NCBI GenBank assembly: GCA_965223955.1
Contig: OZ245029.1
Coordinates: 2,666,001-2,730,000 of the forward strand
Source: Bin75 sp965223955
GTDB lineage: Bacteria; Nitrospirota; Nitrospiria; Nitrospirales; UBA8639
Direction of reading: 5' to 3'
Length of the DNA stretch: 64,000 bases
Both the position numbers and the translations under genes were made by a program. The first letter of the stretch is position 1, and each line of letters opens with the position of its first letter. Shown in pieces: positions 53,973-62,990 of the stretch. Under the pieces are notes generated by a model. That model made no database searches. It saw only the letters and a list, made by a program, of their open reading frames with translations, and was not told the DNA's origin.

Positions 53973-55397
53973 TTGAAACCATTCACGTTGTCCCGATTTG
54001 ACCTCTCCCGATTCTACGTGAATGGCTTTCACGCCTCCTTCTCCTTTGCAGCGTACTCGCCGCTTCGTCACCTCTCGCCATGGGCAGCCTGGCTTTTCAC
54101 CGTAGCAGTCCTGTGCGCCGGTCACGTCCCTCTCACGCACGGCCAGGAATTACCCGCCCCCGGAGAGCGTCCCGGTTCATCACCGATCACCCTTCATTTC
54201 GTCACGTGGAAGGCGGATCATCCCCATGCCTGGGATGAGGCGATTCAACGGTTTGAGCAAGCCTACCCCCACGTCCGCATCAAACGGGAAATTGCGCCGC
54301 ATTCCTCAACGGCCTATCACGATTTACTGACGCAGAAGTTGAGGAACCGGGACGGTTCGCTCGACCTGTTCTTTATGGACGTGATCTGGCCTGCGGAGTT
54401 TGCCGCCTCGGGATGGGCCCTCCCGCTTGATGAGTACTTTCCCCACAGCGAACGCGAGAAGTTTTTGCCGGCCACGATCGCCTCGGGTGTCTATCGGCAC
54501 CATATCTACGGGGTACCCTCGCGTATCGATAGCGGCATGCTGTATTACCGCAAGGATCTTTTGGAGAAATATGAATTTTCACCACCCTCAACGTGGAATG
54601 CATTGGTGCGTCAGGCGCAGGCGATTCTGGAAGGAGAACGCACCACACACCCACTCCTCAGGGGCTATAGCGGCCAGTTCAAGCAGTATGAAGGGCTGGT
54701 GTGCGACATGCTGGAGTTCGTGGGCAGTCACAACGGCTCGTTTCTGACGGAAGACGGCAGGCGCTCGAATTTGACGGCGCCCGAGTCCATGCAAGCGGTG
54801 CGATTCGTCCGGGAGCAGATCATTCAACGACTGGCGACCCCGGCCGCGCTGACCTATCAGGAACCCGAGTCCCTCGCCGTGTTCATCCAGGGGAAAGCGG
54901 TGTTTCATCGCAATTGGCCATATGCGTGGGGCTTGGCGAATGATCCGCGGCATTCGAAGATCGTGGGGAAGGTCGGCGTGACCACCCTTCCACATTTCTC
55001 CGGAGGCAAGAGCACGTCCGCTCTAGGCGGGTGGCTCTACGGTATCAGCGCCTATTCGCAACATCCTGATGAGGCGTGGGCCTTCATCGAGTTTATGGCA
55101 AGTCCTGCATTGCAGAAATATTTTGCGATCCATGCCTCATTGGCTCCTTCGCGCCTTGCGCTGTATGCCGACCCGGAGGTACTCCACGCCAACCCCCAGT
55201 ACAAGGATCTGCTTCCGGTTTTTCAAACCGCCCGGCCGCGCCCCCGCACACCCGTGTATCCGATTGTTTCGCATATTCTCCAGCGGTATTTCAGTCGCGT
55301 GTTGGCTTTTCCCAAAACGGATATTATAGAAGAAGCACAAGAAGCCGATCGGAAGATCAATCGGTTTTTGGCCTTGATTCGAGACGCGAGTTCTTGA
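53973..55397 (+). CDS. ABC transporter sugar-binding protein
   Basis: 474 aa from TTG 53973; GTG 54018 is an alternative that gives a neater signal peptide (AAWLFTVAVLCAGHVPLTHG). The solute-binding type 1 fold includes ITLHFVTWKADHPHAWDEAIQRFEQ, DLFFMDVIWPAEFAASG, VPSRIDSGMLYYRKDLLEKY and STSALGGWLYGIS, as in trehalose/maltose receptors. It captures a sugar in the periplasm for the permeases encoded next. A 14-bp stem-loop (53975-54030) covers the start region. Confidence 0.88.
   Translation: MKPFTLSRFDLSRFYVNGFHASFSFAAYSPLRHLSPWAAWLFTVAVLCAGHVPLTHGQELPAPGERPGSSPITLHFVTWKADHPHAWDEAIQRFEQAYPHVRIKREIAPHSSTAYHDLLTQKLRNRDGSLDLFFMDVIWPAEFAASGWALPLDEYFPHSEREKFLPATIASGVYRHHIYGVPSRIDSGMLYYRKDLLEKYEFSPPSTWNALVRQAQAILEGERTTHPLLRGYSGQFKQYEGLVCDMLEFVGSHNGSFLTEDGRRSNLTAPESMQAVRFVREQIIQRLATPAALTYQEPESLAVFIQGKAVFHRNWPYAWGLANDPRHSKIVGKVGVTTLPHFSGGKSTSALGGWLYGISAYSQHPDEAWAFIEFMASPALQKYFAIHASLAPSRLALYADPEVLHANPQYKDLLPVFQTARPRPRTPVYPIVSHILQRYFSRVLAFPKTDIIEEAQEADRKINRFLALIRDASS
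53975..54030 (+). promoter_or_regulatory. stem-loop at the start of the sugar ABC operon
   Basis: GAAACCATTCACGT at 53975-53988 pairs with ACGTGAATGGCTTTC at 54016-54030, leaving one bulged base. The loop contains the direct repeat CCCGATT. The TTG start lies at the 5' foot and the alternative GTG inside the 3' arm, so folding could limit initiation. Confidence 0.5.
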
Positions 55398-55416
55398 TGA
55401 CGCGACGGTTCTTTTC

Positions 55417-56304
55417 ATGAAGAACACGACTTCAGATCGCACCACCGGCTGGTTGATGGTCTTTCCGGCACTGACGTTCGTTGCCGTCTTTTCGCTCTAT
55501 CCGGCAATGGATTCGTTTTTGCTGAGCCTTTACTCGGAATTCCCCGGTTCGGAACGGTCCTTTATCGGATTCGGCAATTACGCGGAACTGTTCCGTGACC
55601 CTGTCGCCCATCAAGCGTTCATCGTCACGCTGGGCTTCGTCCTGCTCTCGACCACCCTGGAACTGCTCCTGGGCACGGGCATTGCGCTGGTCATTCACGA
55701 ACGCTTCAAAGGGCGAGGATGGACCCGGGCGGCCGTGCTGATTCCGTGGGCGATTCCCACGGTAGTGGCTTCCCAGATGTGGCGGTTTCTGTTGAACGAT
55801 CAATATGGCGCCGTCAACGCGATTCTCTTCGGCGATCAGGTGGACGCCTACGTCCCGTGGCTGGCCGATCCGTGGATGGCCTTTGGGGCCATTATCCTGG
55901 CCGACGTCTGGAAAACGTCGTCGTTTGCCGGCCTCCTGATCCTGGCGGGATTACAAATCATTCCCGATGAGACCTACGACGCCGCGCGCATCGATGGAGC
56001 GACGGCATGGCAGCGGTTCTGGCATATCACCTTTCCCCTGCTGAAACCCGCGCTCCTTACCGCTCTGTTGTTTCGGACCATCGATGCGTTTCGGGTATTT
56101 GACCTCGTTTTTGTCATGACGCAAGGCGGCCCTGGTGACGCGACGCAAGTGATTCAATTTTACGGCTATAAAACCCTCTTCACCGAAGGACGCGTGGGCT
56201 ATGGGACCACGATCTCGTTCACGGTCTTTGTCGCGCTGGCGATTCTCTCCCTGTTCTACGTCCGTACCGTCGGGTCCAAACTCCTGCAACGGGAGCCGGC
56301 ATGA
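55417..56304 (+). CDS. sugar ABC transporter permease, MalF type
   Basis: 295 aa with six membrane helices. The EAA loop is DAARIDGATAWQRFWHITFPLLKPALL, which docks the ATPase. MTQGGPGDATQVIQFYGYKTLF is typical of the MalF/UgpA group. Its stop overlaps the next permease's ATG by 4 nt. Confidence 0.92.
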   Translation: MKNTTSDRTTGWLMVFPALTFVAVFSLYPAMDSFLLSLYSEFPGSERSFIGFGNYAELFRDPVAHQAFIVTLGFVLLSTTLELLLGTGIALVIHERFKGRGWTRAAVLIPWAIPTVVASQMWRFLLNDQYGAVNAILFGDQVDAYVPWLADPWMAFGAIILADVWKTSSFAGLLILAGLQIIPDETYDAARIDGATAWQRFWHITFPLLKPALLTALLFRTIDAFRVFDLVFVMTQGGPGDATQVIQFYGYKTLFTEGRVGYGTTISFTVFVALAILSLFYVRTVGSKLLQREPA

Positions 56305-57122
56305 CGAAACCGTTACGTCCGGCGTTGCTTGGTGGGATTCTCCTGGCCGTCCTGGGCAGCCTGTGTCCTTTTCTTTGGTTTGTCCTCACCTCGTTTAAAT
56401 CACAAATCCAAGTCGAAGCGATTCCCCCAACCTGGTGGCCGGACGGCAGCCTCGGCTTTTATGCATCGGCGCTCATCGAGCATCGCTTGTTGCACTACAT
56501 CCGGAACAGCGTGATCGTTGCCGGTGCCACCACCATCGTTGCGCTGGTCGTCGCGACTCCGGCTGCCTATGCCCTGGCGCGACTGCGGATGGCGGGAAAA
56601 GCGTGGATCCTGGGTGGGCTCCTTTGTGTCGCCATGTTCCCGCACATCGTCATTGCAGGACCGGTGTGGCAAATCCTGGAACACTTCGGTGGGCTGAATA
56701 CCCATTGGGGGCTGGTCCTGCCCTACGTCTCACTGACCCTTCCTCTTGCGGTGTGGATCCTGACCACGTTTTTTCAAGAACTGCCTTTCGAGTTGGAAGA
56801 AGCCGCCCAAATCGACGGCTGCACGGCATGGCAAGCGTTGCACAGAATCCTGCTCCCCCTCGCGGCTCCCGGGCTGTTTGCTACGGCCATCCTCACGTTT
56901 ATCTATGCGTGGAACGAATTTTTCTTTGCCCTGCTGATTCTCACCGACCCCGAGCGCCAAACCCTGCCGGTGGGCATTGCCTTGTTTCAGGGAGAATTCA
57001 TCATGCCGTGGGGAGAAATAGCCGCCGCCTCCGTGATCGCCACGTTACCGTTAATCATCATCGTCCTCTTGTTTCAACGCGGGATCATCAACGGCCTGTC
57101 GGCCGGTGCGGTGAAGGGGTAA
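56301..57122 (+). CDS. sugar ABC transporter permease, MalG type
   Basis: 273 aa with six helices. EAA loop EAAQIDGCTAWQALHRILLPLAAPGL and YAWNEFFFALLILTDPERQTLPVGI are MalG/UgpE hallmarks. It pairs with the MalF-type protein to form the inner-membrane channel. Confidence 0.92.
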   Translation: MTKPLRPALLGGILLAVLGSLCPFLWFVLTSFKSQIQVEAIPPTWWPDGSLGFYASALIEHRLLHYIRNSVIVAGATTIVALVVATPAAYALARLRMAGKAWILGGLLCVAMFPHIVIAGPVWQILEHFGGLNTHWGLVLPYVSLTLPLAVWILTTFFQELPFELEEAAQIDGCTAWQALHRILLPLAAPGLFATAILTFIYAWNEFFFALLILTDPERQTLPVGIALFQGEFIMPWGEIAAASVIATLPLIIIVLLFQRGIINGLSAGAVKG

Positions 57123-57125
57123 GGC

Positions 57126-58214
57126 ATGGCCGGACTTGCTCTGCGACACATCGAGAAAACGTTCGGCCGGACCCGGGTCTTGCATGACGTTTCACTTGAA
57201 GCCGGTGATGGTGAATGTGTCGTGTTGCTGGGCCCGTCGGGTTGCGGCAAATCCACGTTGCTTCGCATAATCGCCGGGCTCGAACCTCAAACCCATGGCT
57301 CGGTGCACATCGGAGGACAGTGCGTGGACACCCTGCCTCCTCCGGACCGTGACATCGCCATGGTCTTTCAACACTACGCCCTCTACCCGCACCTGACGGT
57401 CAGAGAAAACCTGGCCTTCGGGTTGAAAATGCGCCGGGAGCCCAAACCCGTCATTGAAGAGCGTATCGCTGAAACCGCCGCGTTATTGGAAATTCACGAC
57501 CTGCTCGACCGGAAACCCAGGGAACTCTCGGGCGGTCAACAACAACGCGTTGCCATGGGTCGAGCCATCGTCCGGAAGCCCACATTGTTTCTTTTTGACG
57601 AACCACTTTCGAATTTGGATGCCCGCCTTCGGACTTCAATGCGGGTGGAATTGAAGAAATTGCACCGGCGCTTGGGCACCACCATGGTCTACGTGACGCA
57701 CGATCAAGCCGAAGCCATGACGCTGGGGCACACCATCGCAGTCATGAATCACGGCAGGATTCAGCAGATCGGACGGCCAGATCAGATTTATCATGAGCCC
57801 CGCAATCCCTTTGTCGCCGGGTTCATCGGCAACCCTTCGATGAATTTGTTCGAGGGCTCCTATCGCCTCCATCAACGGGACCTTGAATTCCGCGCAGGAG
57901 ATTTGACGCTCAGGGTGCCGTTTCAGGCTCACGACCTGGCAGGCGCAGACTCCGGGAACGCAACCTTGGGGATCCGGCCTGAAGACGTGACCTTCGATCC
58001 TCCGGGGTCGAGACACGTTGCGGTCGCCGGAACCATTGACGTGATTGAAAACCTTGGCGGTGATTCCGTGGTGTATCTCATCGTCAAAGGACAGCCTCTG
58101 GTGGCACGAACCTCTCCCGTCCTTCGGCAACACGCGGGAGATTCCGTCACGGCCTACATGAAAAAATTTCACCTGTTCATCAACGAGAATCGGGTTCTAT
58201 TGCCGTCGTCATGA
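57126..58214 (+). CDS. sugar ABC transporter ATPase, MalK/UgpC type
   Basis: 362 aa. Walker A GPSGCGKST at 36-44, Q-loop MVFQHYALYPH, signature LSGGQQQR, Walker B LFLFDEPLSNLDA and H-loop VTHDQAEA are complete. A C-terminal TOBE regulatory domain (LGIRPEDVTFD) is present. It energises the preceding permease pair. Starts 3 nt after the second permease gene. Confidence 0.95.
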   Translation: MAGLALRHIEKTFGRTRVLHDVSLEAGDGECVVLLGPSGCGKSTLLRIIAGLEPQTHGSVHIGGQCVDTLPPPDRDIAMVFQHYALYPHLTVRENLAFGLKMRREPKPVIEERIAETAALLEIHDLLDRKPRELSGGQQQRVAMGRAIVRKPTLFLFDEPLSNLDARLRTSMRVELKKLHRRLGTTMVYVTHDQAEAMTLGHTIAVMNHGRIQQIGRPDQIYHEPRNPFVAGFIGNPSMNLFEGSYRLHQRDLEFRAGDLTLRVPFQAHDLAGADSGNATLGIRPEDVTFDPPGSRHVAVAGTIDVIENLGGDSVVYLIVKGQPLVARTSPVLRQHAGDSVTAYMKKFHLFINENRVLLPSS

Positions 58215-58903
58215 AACGCCGAACGTTTCTTTTCCCTATAGTGTCTTACGTTCTGTCTTCGATTTTCTTTTTTCTGTTCCTCTCCATCGACTGTATGGCC
58301 GGCGCCGACCCTCCATCGGGCATTCAACCGTTGGAGCAACTCCCTCAAGCTCACGCCCTTTTCATCGACGAATCCATTCGCGCCCTCCTGACGCCCATGG
58401 ACCAGGAGCTGTTTCTCAACGAATTGGACAAGCAGCCGCCGGACTGGGATCAATTGCACGACCGGCCCGGTGAAGAACTCGGAACCAAGCTCTTTGACTT
58501 CAACCGGCAGCGGGATGCAGCACGGGAGGGGCATCCATTGCTGAGCCAGCGAGTGGCGTTTTGGTGGTCGGGCGTCCTGGGTGAATACCGTGAAGCCCAT
58601 AGGGGATTCACCGTGGTCATGGGACCCGAGTTCACCCAAACGCCTTGGGGCCTCGTACGATTCAAACCCCTGAGGCTGCCCCATGAAATGGTCGCCGTAC
58701 CTTCAGCGACCGAACTTCGGACGTTCCAAGACCGCAGCGCAAAAGGAGAACCGGTGGAAATCGGAATCCTCTTTACCGGCACACTGCTTCCCTGGGAATC
58801 CATCATCTATGCCTTTTCTCACGACGGCGTGAAACAGGGGCTGATCATGCCCGTGGTGCAGGTTGACGGGGTACGGTATGTTCTCCATCCCATTCCAGAG
58901 TAG
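58211..58903 (+). CDS. secreted or anchored hypothetical protein of the sugar operon
   Basis: 230 aa with an N-terminal hydrophobic segment (FPIVSYVLSSIFFFLFLSI). The ATG overlaps the ATPase stop (ATGA), which makes it part of the operon. The body has no recognised domain. Pairs such as FWWSGVLGEYREAHRGFTVVMGPEFTQTPWGLVRFKPL suggest a compact exported domain. It may modify or sense the imported sugar, but this is only positional inference. Confidence 0.7.
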   Translation: MKRRTFLFPIVSYVLSSIFFFLFLSIDCMAGADPPSGIQPLEQLPQAHALFIDESIRALLTPMDQELFLNELDKQPPDWDQLHDRPGEELGTKLFDFNRQRDAAREGHPLLSQRVAFWWSGVLGEYREAHRGFTVVMGPEFTQTPWGLVRFKPLRLPHEMVAVPSATELRTFQDRSAKGEPVEIGILFTGTLLPWESIIYAFSHDGVKQGLIMPVVQVDGVRYVLHPIPE

Positions 58904-58996
58904 CGTGGCGACGTGGATGTTCACTCCCGAACAGCTCCGGTCCCCGGCCCAGGTTTCGTCGTTTTCCCCTGATCGAGTGGGGCACGTCTTGAGGCC

Positions 58997-59863
58997 CTAC
59001 TGTTTCTCCGGGACCACGGCTTCGAAGACCGATGAATAATCGGCGTCTTGCAGTCCTTGCCTGACGGTCTCTTCCAGGATCCCGCGAATGCCGGCGAGTG
59101 CCGGTGTAGCCAGGTTGGCGTCTTGCGCCGCATTCAGACATAACTCGACGTCCTTTAAAAGATGCCTGGCAGAGAAGTTGGGCTGGGCGTAGTCGCGGGT
59201 CAACAAACGCGGCAGTTTTTTCTCGAACATGGGTGCCATCAAGGCGCTTTGTCTCAGGACGTTCATGAACGTCTCGACTTCGACGCCCGATCGCTGAATC
59301 AAGCCCAGGCTCAAGGAAAAGGCCGTGATATGGGCTGCAATGAGTTGATTCAAGGCCAGCTTCAAGGCAGTCGCCTGTCCGATCGGCCCCACGAGTAAAG
59401 GTGCTTCGCAAAAACATTTCAATACCTCGTCCCACCGTTCCACGTGTTCGGCTTTTCCGCCGACCATGACGAGGAGGCGGCCGGCCTTCGCTTCGGCAAG
59501 GCTCCCGAGGACCGGCGCTTCGAAATAGTCTCCTATACCCGTTCGAATCTCCCGACCGAGTGCGATACTTTCAGATGGAGCAATCGTCCCCATTTGAATA
59601 ATCGTCCGATTTTGAACGTTGGGTTTCCCCGAAGAGAACAAGGCTTCCTGTATGGCCGGCGCATCGGCCAACATGAGGATGGTGCACTTCGAAGCCTCGA
59701 TCGCCTCCGCGGCAGACCGTGCCCTGAGGGCACCCCGTTGTTGAAGGACCGTGCATTTTTCTTCCGTTCGGTTATACACCACGACGTCATGGCCGAGCGT
59801 CATCAGCCGCTCAGCCATGGCTGTCCCCATTAATCCCATGCCTATCAATGAAACTTGCATCAT
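58997..59863 (-). CDS. NAD(P)-dependent beta-hydroxyacid dehydrogenase-like protein
   Basis: 288 aa. The Rossmann loop is GMGLMGTAMAERL at 8-20, followed by VYNRTEEKC. APVLGSLAEAKAGRL is the substrate-binding segment and LKLALNQLIAAH contains the family's catalytic Lys region. It belongs to the 3-hydroxyisobutyrate/glyoxylate-succinate semialdehyde reductase group. Convergent with the sugar operon. Confidence 0.9.
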   Translation of the reverse strand: MMQVSLIGMGLMGTAMAERLMTLGHDVVVYNRTEEKCTVLQQRGALRARSAAEAIEASKCTILMLADAPAIQEALFSSGKPNVQNRTIIQMGTIAPSESIALGREIRTGIGDYFEAPVLGSLAEAKAGRLLVMVGGKAEHVERWDEVLKCFCEAPLLVGPIGQATALKLALNQLIAAHITAFSLSLGLIQRSGVEVETFMNVLRQSALMAPMFEKKLPRLLTRDYAQPNFSARHLLKDVELCLNAAQDANLATPALAGIRGILEETVRQGLQDADYSSVFEAVVPEKQ

Positions 59864-60087
59864 TCCCTCTCGCCTAAGAAAAAGTTTGTTGAAGTGATAG
59901 GTTTATCGCAGGGCCGTGAGGAAATCAAACGAAAGGACCGGACGTGACCGTGTCACTGCCGGTTGACCCTCGCTTTTCAAATCGGTATCTTCGTCTCTGC
60001 TGGCAAGATGAAAGGCTGGCGGGCCTTGTTTCCCCGGCTACAATAAATCCACACTTCGACGCATCGAACAACGGAACTCAAACAATC

Positions 60088-60516
60088 ATGGATATTACAA
60101 TCGGTTCAAATCAACTTCGTAATACGAATGGAACTTTTGTGGCACAGGACCAGGACCTGATCAAAGTGGAACACAAGACTGAAGACGGGGCCATCCTCTT
60201 GAGCATGCAGCTTTACAACCCTGTCGGATCGCAGGTTGCCAAGCTGGAGCGCAACGAATGGACGTCCAATGACCAAGACCGCTTCGATCTCAAGGCTGAT
60301 CCCGAATCGGTGATGGTGATTGATAACACGCTGAAAGGCGTGGTGCTTTGCGTCAAGAAAAATGGGGAGAACGGCATCCAGATTCCACAAGCCAAATTTT
60401 ACTTGCCGGGCGGGACGGTGTCCGAGGTGACGGCCGAACAGTGGCACGTCGGGAATAAGATGGAACTGAAAGACGCGGACGTCGATCTGCAGGGAGGTGC
60501 GATTGAGTTGCAATAA
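60088..60516 (+). CDS. hypothetical protein, beta-rich
   Basis: 142 aa from ATG 60088. A start at 59944 would add 48 residues that look unlike the rest. The sequence alternates short polar turns and strands (DITIGSNQLRNTNGTFVAQDQDLIKVEHKTEDGAILLSMQLYNP) without a signal peptide. No family is recognised. A C/G-rich inverted stretch and T-run follow at 60530-60545 and may terminate transcription. Confidence 0.65.
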   Translation: MDITIGSNQLRNTNGTFVAQDQDLIKVEHKTEDGAILLSMQLYNPVGSQVAKLERNEWTSNDQDRFDLKADPESVMVIDNTLKGVVLCVKKNGENGIQIPQAKFYLPGGTVSEVTAEQWHVGNKMELKDADVDLQGGAIELQ

Positions 60517-60550
60517 TTTCTTTCAGGCCCCCTCGGGTTTTTTGTTCTGA

Positions 60551-60943
60551 GTGATAGCCTCGACGCTTTTCTATCACCGGCTGGCTGATCTCCTCGTTCT
60601 TCTCCACTTCACCTTCGTTCTTTTTGTCCTGTTCGGAGGACTCCTGATTCTGAAATGGCGGTGGGTGATATGGCTCCACCTTCCTGCGGCAAGTTGGGGG
60701 GCCTTGATTGAATTCGCCGGCTGGATCTGCCCGCTCACGCCATTGGAACACTGGCTTCGGACAATGGGAGGAGGACGGGGGTATCAATCCGGCTTCATTG
60801 AGTACTATGTCCTGCCTCTTCTTTATCCGGCAGGGTTGACCGGACAGATTCAAGTCTTCCTCGGTCTTCTTGTGCTTCTCCTGAACGGCGGCGTTTACCT
60901 GCTCGTGTTTCGCCAACGTCATCAATCCAGGCAACGCTCATAA
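60551..60943 (+). CDS. DUF2784 membrane protein
   Basis: 130 aa from GTG 60551. Four hydrophobic helices are visible (LLVLLHFTFVLFVLFGGLLIL; WVIWLHLPAASWGALIEFAG; YYVLPLLYPAGL; IQVFLGLLVLLLNGGVYLLVF). The segment ICPLTPLEHWLR followed by GYQSGFIEYYVLPLLYP is diagnostic for DUF2784. Function is unknown. Confidence 0.9.
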   Translation: MIASTLFYHRLADLLVLLHFTFVLFVLFGGLLILKWRWVIWLHLPAASWGALIEFAGWICPLTPLEHWLRTMGGGRGYQSGFIEYYVLPLLYPAGLTGQIQVFLGLLVLLLNGGVYLLVFRQRHQSRQRS

Positions 60944-61050
60944 CGCCCATCCCTTCAAAGAACCGCTTCCGCTATGCCTGCAACTCTCTTGACCGCCTCT
61001 TTCCCCGACAGTATAGTCGGAGTCGTGCGTTTCCTTTGAGCATTGTTTCC

Positions 61051-61377
61051 ATGAACGATTTAGCAGGAAAAAAGCTGGGATTGCTTCTGTCGACCCCGCC
61101 TTCTCATCCCAATGCGGACGTGGTCGCCGGATTGAGCCGTGAAGCACTGCGTTCTCACGTGAACGTGTACTTGTATCTCATCGATGAAGGCGTGAAAAAC
61201 CTGGAAAACCCGGCGATCCTCGGTCTGGCTTCGGCAGGCGTCAAATTAAGCGTCTGTGCGTACGGGTGCCAGCAGCACAAGGTTTCCACGGAAGGATATG
61301 GTCAAGAAGTGACGTTCTGCGGATTAGTGGTCCTCTCCCAAATCATTACGGGCTGCGATCGATTCATCAGCCTGTAA
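61051..61377 (+). CDS. DsrE-family protein
   Basis: 108 aa from ATG 61051 (TTG 61036 also in frame). The sequence LGLLLSTPPSHPNADVVAGLSREAL...VYLYLIDEGVKNL...GVKLSVCAYGCQQH follows the DsrE/TusD fold. The Cys in the VCAYGC segment is in the position of the sulfur-carrying Cys. It may act in sulfur transfer; no other sulfur genes are adjacent. Confidence 0.85.
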   Translation: MNDLAGKKLGLLLSTPPSHPNADVVAGLSREALRSHVNVYLYLIDEGVKNLENPAILGLASAGVKLSVCAYGCQQHKVSTEGYGQEVTFCGLVVLSQIITGCDRFISL

Positions 61378-61741
61378 CGGGCTACCCGCTTTCTGTTCCC
61401 TCCCTTTTCTCATCGCTCTTCACGAATCTCTGCTGAACGGCTGTCGATGTTGCTGTTTATGGCATATCCTGCAATTCGGTGCTTTTGCTGCATTGACTAT
61501 ATTACTATTTTCAGCCCGCTGGAAAGCTGATGAAGCTTTCCAAGCGGAAATCAACACCATTGCAACACGGCAGCCTACTCCACCATTGAGTAGACTTCCG
61601 CTTCGCGTCCTTGTGGAAAGTTGCAGATTGTCTACAACAGCCTGATACTAGCAAGGTCAGCTGCTATCCAGACCACCTGCACACTGCAGAGACCTGAGTG
61701 AAACACGATGAGCAGGGGCAGCCGCCAAACTGTCCGAAAAA
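61378..61741. other. gene-free stretch
   Basis: No credible frame. It holds a 9-bp inverted repeat TGGAAAGCT / AGCTTTCCA near 61520-61543 and otherwise unremarkable sequence. It marks the change from conserved genes to the accessory right end. Confidence 0.5.
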
Positions 61742-62635
61742 GTGAGACACCTCGACCTTAGGAATATCCAGTTGAACATTCTGGTTGATAATACCAGCTC
61801 ATTCGGAAGTTACAGCCCCGGTCCTGTTCGTCGTCAAATTCATGCGACGATGAACGAAATCTACAAGGCCGGCTGGCTGGGTCGCCGCATATTTGGCAGA
61901 TTGCGAGGGTTGGAACGGATGTGTTCGTCTCGGACGCGGGAGATCGCCGATGTCGAGCGCTTCGGCCTATACTGGCGGCTATATCGGCGCGGCAACGTGT
62001 CTGACTCGCGTCTTCTGTTGCGCCCCGAGGCGTTCGAGGCGACCGAGATTAAGTCGATCATCGATCTCGTAAACCCAGGCTTCGCCTTCGTCGATGTCGG
62101 CGCGAACTGCGGGTTTTACTCCTTGAGAATCTCCCGCGCCCTCGTCGGAACCTCCACTGGGACCGGGCGGGTCATCGCGATCGAGCCCCATCCCGGAATG
62201 CGGCAGCGTCTTGCCTTCAACGCAGAAATAAATCCCGCTTTTCCAATTCGGATACTTGGCTGTGCTGTCGGCGATCGAACCGGCACGGCCCGATTGCTGG
62301 CGGGCGATCGCAACCTCGGGGAAACCCGGGTTTCGGAACGCGGTTCGATCGACGTTGAAATCCGGACCCTGCTAGACATCGCCGCGGCCGAGAAACTGGA
62401 ACGGATCGACGCCATCAAGGTCGATGTGGAAGGCTTCGAGGATCGCGTCCTCGATCCCTTCTTTCGGGACGCCCCCGAGCCGCTTCTACCGCGAATAGTC
62501 GTTGCCGAATACAGTTGGAGCAGCGCCTGGCAAAAAGACTGGCTAGCCCGCGCTGCTACCCGGGGGTATCGGGAACAAACGCGCACCCGTTTGGGCAATG
62601 TCATAATAACATTGGAGAACACAGACGGCGCCTGA
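61742..62635 (+). CDS. FkbM-family SAM methyltransferase
   Basis: 297 aa from GTG 61742; ATG 61850 would give 261 aa and is equally possible. VDVGANCGFYSLRIS is motif I, VIAIEPHPGMRQRLAFNAEIN motif II, and IDAIKVDVEGFEDRVL the FkbM hallmark. These enzymes O-methylate sugars or secondary metabolites. The GC-rich, CGC/GCG-heavy coding style differs from nearby genes, and a group II intron relic lies next to it, both pointing to import. Confidence 0.88.
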   Translation: MRHLDLRNIQLNILVDNTSSFGSYSPGPVRRQIHATMNEIYKAGWLGRRIFGRLRGLERMCSSRTREIADVERFGLYWRLYRRGNVSDSRLLLRPEAFEATEIKSIIDLVNPGFAFVDVGANCGFYSLRISRALVGTSTGTGRVIAIEPHPGMRQRLAFNAEINPAFPIRILGCAVGDRTGTARLLAGDRNLGETRVSERGSIDVEIRTLLDIAAAEKLERIDAIKVDVEGFEDRVLDPFFRDAPEPLLPRIVVAEYSWSSAWQKDWLARAATRGYREQTRTRLGNVIITLENTDGA

Positions 62636-62639
62636 CGGA

Positions 62640-62990
62640 ACCCGCACCTGGTGGGGCCGGAAGGTGTGACCAGTCTGCCCTCATGTGCCGTCCCGTTTGG
62701 GTACACGTGGACGTCGCGGCCGGTTCGGCTGCTGTTTCAGGTTCGCGGAACTCCCTGGGGGTGCCGGTTACCCGCCGCCCAGATCCGGACGTGCCCGCTG
62801 AAGCATCTGGCTCCTCACTCGTGTCGGATTGACGGACAGTCGTTGCGACCAGTTGGTCGATCTTGTCCCAGCTAGACCGATCCTTCTGCGACCTGCGGCG
62901 AAGTGTCCTGTGCCGCAGTCTCTTCAGCCGGTCAGCGAAGAGTTGCAGATGCCGGAAGCTGGCGGAACGGCAAAATAGTTGATCAGAGAG
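62640..62990 (-). mobile_element. 3' relic of a group II intron
   Basis: On the minus strand 62960-62830 encodes the C-terminal end of the intron reverse transcriptase: LKRLRHRTLRRRSQKDRSSWDKIDQLVA, matching the family's closing LRRRSQKDR-x-W pattern. Immediately after lies a 34-nt domain V candidate at 62780-62813 (minus strand GAGCCAGATGC, loop, GCACGTCCGGATCTG). The rest of the reverse transcriptase is missing, replaced by the end of the adjacent oxygenase-like gene. Confidence 0.7.
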
